Shown here piece after piece: positions 1-5,400 of a DNA stretch of 5,400 nt (position 1 is the first letter of the stretch; each line of letters opens with the position of its first letter). The translations under genes were made by a program, and so were the position numbers. The notes beneath the pieces are model-generated. The model searched no databases and was not told where the DNA came from. It saw nothing but the letters and a program-made list of their open reading frames with translations. Origin of the DNA: Bacteroidota bacterium (GTDB taxonomy: Bacteria > Bacteroidota > Kryptoniia > Kryptoniales > JAKASW01); NCBI GenBank assembly GCA_021785235.1, contig JAJYGB010000392.1, positions 1-5,400 of the forward strand, in the 5' to 3' direction.

Positions 1-966
1 GATTCTTGCATGGTAAACCCTGGCGCGCCATATCCTCAGTGTCACGCGTCCACTATCGTTGAAGTGTCGCCGGGACATCTGGCTGCCGCGTGGTTCGGAG
101 GAACTCGCGAAGGGAATTCGAATGTCGGGATATGGTTTGCGCTAATGAAGGACGGTAAGTGGCTCCCCGCGAAGGAAGTCGCTACTGGACGTCAATCCGA
201 CGGCAAGAGATATCCTACTTGGAACCCGGTGCTCTTCGCGCCGAGAAAAGGGCTGCTTGTTCTCTTCTACAAGGTCGGGCCGAGCCCGAGCACGTGGTGG
301 GGAATGATGATGAAGTCTTTTGACGGTGGATTGACCTGGAAGAACCCCGAGCGTCTCCCAAACGGTGTCCTGGGCCCGATCAAGGATAAACCCGTATTAC
401 TCCCGGATGGGACATGGTTATGTGGATCCAGCGAAGAGGCAGGCGGGTGGAGAGTATATTTTGATTTGACGAGCAATGAAGGCAGGAGCTGGAAGATTGT
501 AGGTCCCGTCGATGGCGGAGGCGAGTTCCATGCCATACAGCCGACCATTCTTTCCTATCCTCAAGGACAGCTTGAAGCGCTGTGCAGAACGCAAGAGGGA
601 GTCATAGCAGAGACCTGGTCCAGTGACGGAGGTAATTCGTGGTCACAACTAAAATCGACCGGCCTTCCGAACCCGAACTCGGGCATAGACGCGGTAACAC
701 TGCGGGACGGGATGCAGCTCCTCGTCTACAACGATTCCGGAATCATACCCGGGAGACCCATCGAGAGCTATCGCTGTCCTTTGAACGTTGCGATTTCAAA
801 AGACGGAGTAAAGTGGACGAACGTTCTCACGCTTGAGGACAAGCCGTTGCCTTCCGGGTACGCGTATCCGGCGGTCATCCAGTCCTCGAACGGTCTCGTG
901 AGAATTACATACACTTGGAACAGAGAGCACATAAAATACGTGGCGATAAATCCTGCGAAACTTTGA
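1..966 (+). CDS. Sialidase-fold (BNR/Asp-box repeat) glycan-active protein, 5' partial
   Basis: Probably an exo-sialidase-like glycoside hydrolase (BNR_2-type six-bladed propeller) that trims terminal sugars from extracellular glycans. Numbering from the Met at position 10, Asp-boxes are visible at residues 103-110 (SFDGGLTW), 154-161 (TSNEGRSW, Asn for Asp), 204-211 (SSDGGNSW) and 263-269 (SKDGVKW, one residue short). Family landmarks include CHASTIVEV near residue 11, WFGGTREGN near 28, PNPNSGIDAVTL near 220 and YPAVIQ...ITYTWNR near 286-304. The frame is open to the window edge upstream of that Met. In the family, the histidine of the CHAST strand is preceded by more residues, so I treat the gene as truncated by the window, and any signal peptide is out of view. 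The C-terminus (stop 964-966) is complete. The true substrate is unknown: this subfamily is often called sialidase by fold alone, and other polysaccharide substrates are possible. The next gene starts 11 nt downstream, so co-transcription is possible. Confidence 0.82.
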   Translation, partial: DSCMVNPGAPYPQCHASTIVEVSPGHLAAAWFGGTREGNSNVGIWFALMKDGKWLPAKEVATGRQSDGKRYPTWNPVLFAPRKGLLVLFYKVGPSPSTWWGMMMKSFDGGLTWKNPERLPNGVLGPIKDKPVLLPDGTWLCGSSEEAGGWRVYFDLTSNEGRSWKIVGPVDGGGEFHAIQPTILSYPQGQLEALCRTQEGVIAETWSSDGGNSWSQLKSTGLPNPNSGIDAVTLRDGMQLLVYNDSGIIPGRPIESYRCPLNVAISKDGVKWTNVLTLEDKPLPSGYAYPAVIQSSNGLVRITYTWNREHIKYVAINPAKL

Positions 967-977
967 GCAGTGTCCGA

Positions 978-1190
978 ATGCCAAATCACGAAACAAAAAG
1001 CGAACCTGCGCCAAATGAGAATGAGGCGGAGCGGCAAATGGTCCAGCCTGGTTTAAGTGCGCCATCAAATGAAGTCTCAGATAACGAGTACTGGAACTAC
1101 TGCGATAATTGCGGAACGAGGCTGGAGACATTTCGCTGCAGATACGTTTGCCCGAAGTGCGGCTTCTTCCATTCGTGCAGCGAGCCGTAA
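978..1190 (+). CDS. Small zinc-ribbon protein (70 aa), unknown function
   Basis: I infer a 70-residue soluble cytoplasmic protein. Residues 1-38 are polar, rich in Glu, Asn and Pro, and probably disordered. Residues 41-68 form a compact zinc ribbon: CDNC at 42-45, an extra Cys at 54, CPKC at 58-61 and a final HSC at 65-67. The two CxxC knuckles about 12 residues apart are the expected tetracysteine zinc site. Small orphan proteins ending in a similar 'CP-CGF/Y-SCS' tail are familiar to me from several environmental bacterial phyla, without a known role. I chose the ATG at 978. The frame stays open to a TTG at 915, but that would overlap the preceding gene by about 50 nt. No strong Shine-Dalgarno precedes 978, and the 11-nt gap to the preceding stop suggests translation following the upstream gene. 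It could act as a nucleic-acid- or protein-binding accessory factor, but nothing here decides. Confidence 0.72.
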   Translation: MPNHETKSEPAPNENEAERQMVQPGLSAPSNEVSDNEYWNYCDNCGTRLETFRCRYVCPKCGFFHSCSEP

Positions 1191-1218
1191 GAGATTTTTC
1201 AACAAACAAAAAACGAAC

Positions 1219-1224
1219 AAGGAG
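1219..1224 (+). promoter_or_regulatory. Ribosome binding site of the 38-aa basic protein
   Basis: AAGGAG lies 5 nt before the ATG at 1230. It is the strongest Shine-Dalgarno in the left half of the window and is the main reason to believe that the very short reading frame behind it is translated. Confidence 0.7.
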
Positions 1225-1229
1225 TAGAG

Positions 1230-1346
1230 ATGAACAAGAAGACAAAAGTTGCCAAAAAGAAGCATCACCAAAAAGTAAAGAAGCTGAAGGCCAAAACCCG
1301 GGCACGCCGCGCAGCCGCTGCCAAAGCTAAAGCGACACAGGCATAA
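1230..1346 (+). CDS. Very short Lys/Arg/Ala-rich basic protein (38 aa)
   Basis: This short frame runs from ATG 1230 to TAA 1344-1346. By my count the product has 13 Lys, 3 Arg, 2 His and 10 Ala in 38 residues and no acidic residue. The first part (KKTKVAKKKHHQKVKKLKAK) is nearly pure basic, followed by TRARRAAAAKAKATQA. Such composition is typical of proteins that contact rRNA or DNA, such as tiny ribosomal subunits, histone-like tails and AURKAIP1/COX24-like ribosomal proteins with a KKH-K-KTR-RR pattern. The resemblance to the last group is weak and purely by eye. Support for expression comes from an ideal ribosome binding site, a start 39 nt after the zinc-ribbon gene and a hairpin right after the stop. 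No family can be named with confidence. It would be missed by gene callers with a length cut-off. Confidence 0.66.
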   Translation: MNKKTKVAKKKHHQKVKKLKAKTRARRAAAAKAKATQA

Positions 1347-1355
1347 ATGGGAGAC

Positions 1356-1391
1356 TAAAGCCGGTTGGTGTTAAAAAGGGAACCGGCTTTA
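1356..1391 (+). terminator. Perfect 11-bp inverted repeat, probable intrinsic terminator
   Basis: The arms are TAAAGCCGGTT (1356-1366) and AACCGGCTTTA (1381-1391), perfectly complementary across a 14-nt loop. The stem has a GC-rich core flanked by an A-run on the left and a short T-run on the right, the shape of a (possibly bidirectional) Rho-independent terminator. It begins 9 nt after the stop of the small basic protein. The T-tract is only three bases, so termination could be weak. Alternatively it could be an attenuator or operator for the phosphatase gene behind it. Confidence 0.6.
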
Positions 1392-1400
1392 AACGTCACA

Positions 1401-2174
1401 TTGAAATCACATCAGAAAGAACTTGAATATGCTCTGAAGGTTGTCAAGGCCTCCGAGCGTATCACGCTCAAATACTTCCGCTCAAAATTCCGCGTCGACT
1501 ACAAATCGGACAAGAGTCCGGTTACGATCGCGGACAAGTCATGCGAGAAATTTCTCATCGGAGAGCTTTCGAAGAAATTTCCCGAGCACGGATTTTTCGG
1601 TGAAGAGTTCGGCGATAATTCAGAAGGGCATGAGTACCGGTGGATCATAGATCCGATCGACGGCACCAGGAACTTCACGCGCGGCATACCTTACTGGGGT
1701 ACGCTGTGTGGCCTGGAACACGAAGGTGAAATTATTGCCGGCATCATGTCGCTGCCCGCTTTGAAAAAGACTTACTACGCTTCCAGAAAACACGGAGCCT
1801 TCTGCAACGGTAAAAGGATCAGGGTAAGTAAGCTGAAGGAACTCGAGAAATCGTCCATCGTGTATGGAGGCTTGAAATACTTCCTCGGGACGAAGTACGA
1901 AAAGGGCTTCCTTGACATCACGAATCTGTCGTACCATGATCGAGGTTTCGGTGACTGCTTCGGATATACCTTTGTAGCCGAAGGGGAGGCCGAAGCTATG
2001 CTCGATCCGATAGTGAGCCCGTGGGATGTCGCGGCGATAAAGCCGATCATCGAAGAGGCTGGTGGGATCTTCACGGACTTCGAAGGGAACGCGACGGTTT
2101 ACGCCAAGACCGCGCTGGCGGCGAATCCGTACTTGCATGCGGCGTTGCTCGAGAAGCTACGACTCATCTCCTGA
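1401..2174 (+). CDS. hisN: Inositol-monophosphatase family phosphatase, likely histidinol-phosphatase (HisN type)
   Basis: I infer a soluble Mg-dependent phosphomonoesterase of the IMPase superfamily. Its most likely substrate is histidinol phosphate, the penultimate step of histidine synthesis. Numbering from the TTG at 1401 (257 aa), the metal-binding motifs are intact: GEEFG at 67-71, DPIDGT at 84-89 and the C-terminal PWDVAA with its Asp at 209. The flanks (SDKSPVTIADKSCEK near 36-50, DPIVSPWDVAA...EEAGGIFTDFEG near 202-229) read more like HisN than SuhB or CysQ. Upstream TTG (1365) and GTG (1368) codons would give up to 269 aa. Both sit in or next to the hairpin, lack a Shine-Dalgarno and add residues the family does not need, so I prefer 1401, although its own ribosome site is also poor. 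No other his genes are nearby, so substrate assignment is inference; inositol phosphate or another sugar phosphate is the alternative. Confidence 0.8.
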   Translation: MKSHQKELEYALKVVKASERITLKYFRSKFRVDYKSDKSPVTIADKSCEKFLIGELSKKFPEHGFFGEEFGDNSEGHEYRWIIDPIDGTRNFTRGIPYWGTLCGLEHEGEIIAGIMSLPALKKTYYASRKHGAFCNGKRIRVSKLKELEKSSIVYGGLKYFLGTKYEKGFLDITNLSYHDRGFGDCFGYTFVAEGEAEAMLDPIVSPWDVAAIKPIIEEAGGIFTDFEGNATVYAKTALAANPYLHAALLEKLRLIS

Positions 2175-2271
2175 GATTCTCTTCCATGAAGGTGAGTCGC
2201 AGTTCGCTCTTCTGAAAACGAGTTGCCCCCAAAGAGGCTCAACGTACTGAGTGGTGTGTCTTTCTGCAAAC

Positions 2272-2292
2272 ATGTCGCCGCTACGCGGCTTA
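2272..2292. repeat. Hairpin repeat copy 1
   Basis: The core GCCGCTACGCGGC (2277-2289) is a perfect 5-bp stem with a TAC loop, preceded by ATGTC and followed by TTA. It matches copy 2 at 16 of 21 positions and copy 3 at 15 of 21. Confidence 0.55.
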
Positions 2293-2386
2293 ATGGCACC
2301 ATCTGCGTTTCAAATTCCGCAAATCCATTTATCCAACTTTCCTCTATTGCATTGTTCCACTGTTCCATCACCCACATCCTGTGACT

Positions 2387-2407
2387 ATGTCACCCCTTCG
2401 TGGTTTA
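2387..2407. repeat. Hairpin repeat copy 2, decayed
   Basis: The same ATGTC start and TTA end surround the core ACCCCTTCGTGGT (2392-2404), which still pairs at four of five stem positions. It lies 115 bp after copy 1 in the same orientation. Confidence 0.45.
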
Positions 2408-2436
2408 GTATTGCGGACGGATATTATTTTATAATC

Positions 2437-2457
2437 ATTTCGCCCATACGGGGCTGC
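2437..2457. repeat. Hairpin repeat copy 3, decayed
   Basis: The core GCCCATACGGGGC (2442-2454) pairs at four of five stem positions around the TAC loop and is preceded by ATTTC. It lies 50 bp after copy 2 and 46 bp past the phosphatase stop, so it could also form a weak hairpin on the minus-strand transcript. Confidence 0.48.
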
Positions 2458-2502
2458 TTGAGATTTTCCAGCCTCACGCATCGCCAAGTCAGTACTATCC
2501 CA

Positions 2503-4944
2503 TTATTCCGCTTTTACTTTGATCACCACCATGGTCATGTCGTCGTGCTGGGGTGCGCCGCCGACAAACTTCCTGACGCCGGAATCTATCTTCGCGATCA
2601 TCTCTTTTACCGGGAGATGGCGTGCCGATTCGATAAGCTGGACAAGCCTCTCTTCGCCGAACTCGTTGGATTCGGAATCCATAGCCTCTGTGAAACCGTC
2701 GGTGTAGAATACCAGCGCGTCGCCAGGCATCAAGGCTATCTCCATTTCTTCGAGCGTCGAGTCGAACTTCTCTCCGTCGTCAAGTCCGAGGGCCAGGCCG
2801 TTTGGCGTGAAGAGTTTCGCAGAAGTCGAATTCGATGAGAACAAGGCGAGCGGATTGTGTCCTGCGCGGGAAAATTTCACGTTATGTGTCCTGGGGTCAA
2901 TGACCGCGTAGATCATGCTTATGAAGGTGCCTCGGGAAATGGAATGGTACACTATCTGGTTGATCTTGTTAAGTACCCTTCTTGGTGATGGCTGATCTTC
3001 AGCTGACGCGAGCAAGGCGCCTTTCGTGAGTGTCATGTATATCGCAGCGGGCAATCCTTTCCCTGACACGTCCGCGATTGCGGTTCCGATGAGACCTCCG
3101 TGCATCTGCACGAAGTCGTAATAGTCGCCGCCGACTTCTAGCGCTGGAATGCACATCCCGCCGAACTCCAGCCGTGGAACAGACGGCGTTGTTCTAGGAA
3201 GGAGGTTGTTCTGTACGTTCTTCGCGATCTCCAGCTCCTTCGCCATACGCTCTCGTTCGCTGATCCGGCGGATGTGCGCAGGCATCAAGTCCACCGTCAG
3301 CTCGAAAGCCTGCTTTCGCCACAAGGCGACTAACGATATGAGAACCGGCAGTACGAACAATACGATCGCGATTAGGGAGTTCGTCTGGAAGTAAGCGTTT
3401 GAAGACGAGAATATGGGTATCAGCCCCTGGGCGGAACAGAAGATCGTACCGGCAACCAAAACCGTTATGAAGTCATATTTCAGGAAGAGCCATATGAATG
3501 CTGCGGAGAGTGCTATGCAGAACAATATCTCCGCGATAACACCATATTCACCGAACGGCATCGGATAGAAAAGCACGGGAAAGAAGAGTATCAAAGAGGC
3601 GGCGATCCCTTTGCCTAATTTCTTTCGCCCAAAGAATGAGAGTATTCCCAATCTCGAGAATGTCTCGCTGAAGAGCGCCATCGCGAAAGCATCTGCGAGC
3701 ACCTTCACCGAAGGAACGAATGAATCCAGCGGCGTACCGCCACCCATGAACTCGCCAGGATATTCATGTAAGCGAAGGAGCGGATGCAGGAGGGCGTACA
3801 GGCCGAGAAACATCCCGCCATAGGCGTAACCGCGCAATACCGATCCGCCAAGCTTTTCGTTGAAGATCTTGAAGTGGGACGCGGCGTCGAACGAGTGAAG
3901 CTTCTCAGGCCATATCGCACGAGCGGACGATTCTCCCACACCCCATGACGAAAATGTGAGTATTGAAACCAGCGGAAGCCAGAGGAGGAAGATGATGCCT
4001 GAAACGATAAGCGTCAAGTAAAAGATATTCATCGTACCGATCCCCAGGCCTTTCCCAAGGGACGGGAAGGAAAGTGCCATTGCGATGGCTGAAGTAACGT
4101 AGAAGGCGATGCTTACGAAGAGTGACGATCCTATGCCCGCTTCACCTTCATTGTACCTCTTAAGGAAGATAACAAGCCCCACCGCAAAGAACAGGAACAT
4201 CGCGATCCATGATATGAACGTCAGGAAGACATAAGGATAAGACTTCGCGGCGTAGTCGATCCTGAACTGTTCCGGAGGGCGGTACCTGATGTCCAGGCTC
4301 GTAACTTCGTTCCCATCGAGCCTCGCTTTCAGCTCCTCTTTCAAGCCCGGTATCGCGGTGCTGTCGTTTGAAAACGTCAGCGACCAGTCCTGCCTGTGTT
4401 CCAGGACGACCGGCTCGGACGCGCTCAGCTTCAGTCTTGAAAGAGACACCCCGGTCAGCCGTGAAAGATCGTGGTCTTTCCAGAATTTGCTGAAGTTTGC
4501 CAGAGCAACGTTTCCTTGGAGAACGATGCCTGAAGCGGTGTCCGGGACGAAGCGCCTGTATTCCGTCAGTTTTCCTCCGGCTGAGATCTCCGCTTCAAAC
4601 ATCGTCCCGTTTACCGATTGCTTCGCGGGGTCGAACCACAGCACATCCCAGTAATTGAGAGGAAGCGAATCGGACCTTACCGCCTCATTCGTACGATACG
4701 TACCCACCTTCGACCTCGAATACGCGAGCGAGACACCTTCAGCCGAGAAAGTCGTGTTCTGCATCAGGTTCGAAGGGAGTTTCACTCCGACCCTCTCCGC
4801 TATCTTTTTCGAGTAGCTGATGGCCTGGCCGCGGTCCAGTCTGCTGTCTATCGAATAAAGGATTGAATACCTTGGGATTAAAGCAATGAAGAGAACAATA
4901 CCGGCGATTGCTGCCGCCGCGAGAAATATGGCTGATCGTTTCAT
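2503..4944 (-). CDS. Multi-pass membrane Ser/Thr phosphatase, SpoIIE/RsbU-type PP2C domain on a CPBP-like membrane core
   Basis: This 813-residue inner-membrane protein probably dephosphorylates a regulator such as a STAS-domain anti-sigma antagonist in response to an envelope signal. Segments in order: an N-terminal membrane helix (about 5-24); an extracytoplasmic domain (about 28-235); about nine hydrophobic helices (236-262, 272-293, 306-330, 372-390, 412-426, 446-463, 468-488, 490-512, 523-542); a charged helical linker (555-582, ending in the RsbU-like AKNVQNNLLPRTTP); and a complete SpoIIE phosphatase domain to the end. The metal-binding PP2C acids are present in GGDYYD (605-610), IADVSGKG (623-630), FYTDGFTEAMD (746-756) and HDDMTMVV (800-807); AGHNP is at 694-698. 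The membrane half resembles large CPBP-family (CAAX-protease-like) proteins, including WPEKLHSFD (345-353) and an EExxxR-like SETFSR (426-431). The first Glu is Ser, and no histidine of the later FxxxH and HxxxN motifs is evident, so it is probably a non-catalytic sensor. No cognate kinase or STAS gene is in view. The ATG at 4944 places the leader helix correctly, though its ribosome site is weak. Confidence 0.85.
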   Translation of the reverse strand: MKRSAIFLAAAAIAGIVLFIALIPRYSILYSIDSRLDRGQAISYSKKIAERVGVKLPSNLMQNTTFSAEGVSLAYSRSKVGTYRTNEAVRSDSLPLNYWDVLWFDPAKQSVNGTMFEAEISAGGKLTEYRRFVPDTASGIVLQGNVALANFSKFWKDHDLSRLTGVSLSRLKLSASEPVVLEHRQDWSLTFSNDSTAIPGLKEELKARLDGNEVTSLDIRYRPPEQFRIDYAAKSYPYVFLTFISWIAMFLFFAVGLVIFLKRYNEGEAGIGSSLFVSIAFYVTSAIAMALSFPSLGKGLGIGTMNIFYLTLIVSGIIFLLWLPLVSILTFSSWGVGESSARAIWPEKLHSFDAASHFKIFNEKLGGSVLRGYAYGGMFLGLYALLHPLLRLHEYPGEFMGGGTPLDSFVPSVKVLADAFAMALFSETFSRLGILSFFGRKKLGKGIAASLILFFPVLFYPMPFGEYGVIAEILFCIALSAAFIWLFLKYDFITVLVAGTIFCSAQGLIPIFSSSNAYFQTNSLIAIVLFVLPVLISLVALWRKQAFELTVDLMPAHIRRISERERMAKELEIAKNVQNNLLPRTTPSVPRLEFGGMCIPALEVGGDYYDFVQMHGGLIGTAIADVSGKGLPAAIYMTLTKGALLASAEDQPSPRRVLNKINQIVYHSISRGTFISMIYAVIDPRTHNVKFSRAGHNPLALFSSNSTSAKLFTPNGLALGLDDGEKFDSTLEEMEIALMPGDALVFYTDGFTEAMDSESNEFGEERLVQLIESARHLPVKEMIAKIDSGVRKFVGGAPQHDDMTMVVIKVKAE

Positions 4945-4959
4945 GGTCGTTGTCCGCTG

Positions 4960-4988
4960 AATTTAGTACCGGTTAATAACGAATCCAA
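4960..4988 (-). promoter_or_regulatory. Candidate promoter for the membrane phosphatase gene
   Basis: On the minus strand, TTGGAT (4988-4983), a 17-nt spacer and TAAATT (4965-4960) resemble a sigma-70 promoter, with 3/6 and 4/6 matches. It would give a leader of under 10 nt, in keeping with the lack of a clear Shine-Dalgarno. The support is weak, from sequence resemblance only. Confidence 0.22.
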
Positions 4989-5119
4989 GCCTGCCGTGGC
5001 ATGTTTCAAGACTCAAGGTTGTCTTAGCCGAAAATGGAAATGTTCCGCGTGTTTTTGCCTTTCGCTTCCTCCGAAGGTATATTTTTGAAAACAAATTGTC
5101 TCGCTCCATCGAGATTGAG

Positions 5120-5149
5120 TTCATAAATAGACTTACGTGCCCCTAAAAT
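5120..5149 (+). promoter_or_regulatory. Candidate promoter for the M1 peptidase gene
   Basis: TTCATA (5120-5125), an 18-nt spacer and TAAAAT (5144-5149) match the sigma-70 consensus at 4/6 and 5/6 positions. This would leave a leader of about 55 nt containing an 8-T run (5172-5179). A Bacteroidota-like TATTTTTG box at 5080-5087, with TTTG at 5054-5057, is an alternative with a slightly long spacer. Confidence 0.3.
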
Positions 5150-5198
5150 AAAGTTGCTTGATAAGCGTTTCTTTTTTTTGAAATGTGAAAAACATCTT

Positions 5199-5203
5199 AA
5201 AGG
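5199..5203 (+). promoter_or_regulatory. Ribosome binding site of the M1 peptidase gene
   Basis: AAAGG lies 8 nt before the ATG at 5212, an acceptable Shine-Dalgarno spacing. It supports this ATG as the start of the reading frame running off the window. Confidence 0.55.
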
Positions 5204-5211
5204 CATCCCAA

Positions 5212-5400
5212 ATGAAACAAAACTTTACGGTACTGTTCCTCATTTTCTGCCTCGTCGTCCCGGTCTCGAAAGCCTTCTCGCAAGCCAGCGGTGGGTACGA
5301 CCCGCATAAGGTGTTCGATCCAAACTTCGACGCAAACGGAAGCTCGATTTACCGGAGCGCTAACGGCGCCCCAGGACCTGGCTACTGGCAGAACCGCGCC
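5212..5400 (+). CDS. Exported M1-family metallopeptidase (aminopeptidase N-like), 3' partial
   Basis: Only the first 63 codons are present, and the frame is open to the window edge. Residues 1-24 form a clear Sec signal peptide: Lys at position 2, a hydrophobic core FTVLFLIFCLVVPV, and likely cleavage after AFSQ or nearby. The mature start YDPHKVFDPNF...APGPGYWQNRA (29-63) is recognisable to me as the N-terminal lead-in of secreted M1 zinc aminopeptidases. In these, a 'P-G-YWQ-RADY' stretch precedes the first beta-domain strand. The catalytic HExxH and GxMEN motifs would lie far downstream, so activity cannot be judged. The likely role is periplasmic or extracellular peptide trimming for nutrition. 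It is transcribed divergently from the membrane phosphatase across 267 bp, so shared regulation is possible but not shown. Another exported hydrolase with the same lead-in is the alternative. Confidence 0.68.
   Translation, partial: MKQNFTVLFLIFCLVVPVSKAFSQASGGYDPHKVFDPNFDANGSSIYRSANGAPGPGYWQNRA

Larger units (their letters stand above)
2175..2502. other. Convergent intergenic region with repeat remnants, no gene
   Basis: These 328 bp lie between the stops of the HisN-type gene (+) and the membrane phosphatase (-). I find no credible coding region; the open frame crossing the right part is only the antisense shadow of the phosphatase gene. The content is low-complexity, decayed sequence: three degenerate copies of a roughly 21-bp hairpin repeat and a TTCCA-rich patch (about 2325-2370). 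No hairpin with a clear T-tract serves either gene, so transcription termination here is unresolved; the third repeat copy could fold on the minus transcript. Confidence 0.6.

Noticed and set aside
796..1305. 169-codon minus-strand frame opposite the sialidase end and the two small genes
   Set aside because: It is antisense to three better-supported frames; its Ser/Leu/Arg-rich translation has no recognisable domain.
1620..2138. 172-codon minus-strand frame opposite the HisN-type gene
   Set aside because: It is antisense to a gene with intact catalytic motifs; its translation shows no family pattern and it has no ribosome site that I can see.
2166..2177. ATCTC-CT-GAGAT inverted repeat at the HisN stop codon
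   Set aside because: A two-base loop is too small for a stable hairpin and there is no T-tract; probably chance.
2251..2838. 195-codon plus-strand frame across the convergent gap into the phosphatase gene
   Set aside because: Most of it is antisense to the conserved SpoIIE domain; the part in the gap has biased, low-complexity composition from the repeats and no ribosome site.
5024..5206. 60-codon minus-strand frame in the divergent intergenic region
   Set aside because: It overlaps the ribosome site and promoter zone of the M1 gene, has no clear Shine-Dalgarno, and its lysine run merely reads the opposite strand of a poly-T tract. No recognisable family.
1..5400. tRNA, rRNA, CRISPR array, insertion sequence or integrase
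   Set aside because: No cloverleaf-like runs, no regularly spaced direct repeats of CRISPR size, no transposase or recombinase motifs in any convincing frame.

Overview
The window is chromosomal bacterial DNA with moderate G+C and dense genes of housekeeping or accessory type. I see no phage, transposon, CRISPR or RNA genes. A free-living member of the Bacteroidota/Ignavibacteriota (FCB) side of the tree is my best guess. It rests on the M1 aminopeptidase N-terminus, the HisN-type phosphatase, the tiny zinc-ribbon protein, and hairpin repeats with a GCCCC-TAC-GGGGC-like core between genes. This is inference from pattern recognition, not a taxonomic assignment.

Layout, left to right. Positions 1-966 (+) hold the C-terminal bulk of a sialidase-fold (BNR/Asp-box) protein whose start lies off the window. 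Close behind it are a 70-residue zinc-ribbon protein (978-1190, +) and a 38-residue, extremely basic protein with a good ribosome binding site (1230-1346, +). A perfect 11-bp inverted repeat (1356-1391) follows and probably ends that small transcription unit. Next is a HisN/inositol-monophosphatase family phosphatase (about 1401-2174, +). Its longest possible reading frame would begin inside the inverted repeat, so an internal TTG start is more plausible.

The 328-bp convergent gap 2175-2502 has no gene. It contains three decayed copies of a short hairpin repeat. From 4944 back to 2503 on the minus strand runs an 813-residue membrane protein. It has a leader helix, an extracytoplasmic domain, about nine further membrane helices and a complete C-terminal SpoIIE/RsbU-type PP2C Ser/Thr phosphatase domain. 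The membrane part looks like the large CPBP (CAAX-protease-like) architecture with its catalytic residues lost, which is the most interesting point in the window. A 267-bp divergent intergenic region separates it from the start of an exported M1-family metallopeptidase (5212 to beyond the window end, +).

The genes do not form one obvious pathway. The sialidase-like protein and the M1 peptidase suggest breakdown of extracellular glycans and peptides. HisN would serve histidine biosynthesis (or another phosphomonoester). The phosphatase suggests an envelope-sensing switch acting on phosphorylated regulators, but no partner (STAS antagonist, anti-sigma kinase, sigma factor) lies in the window.
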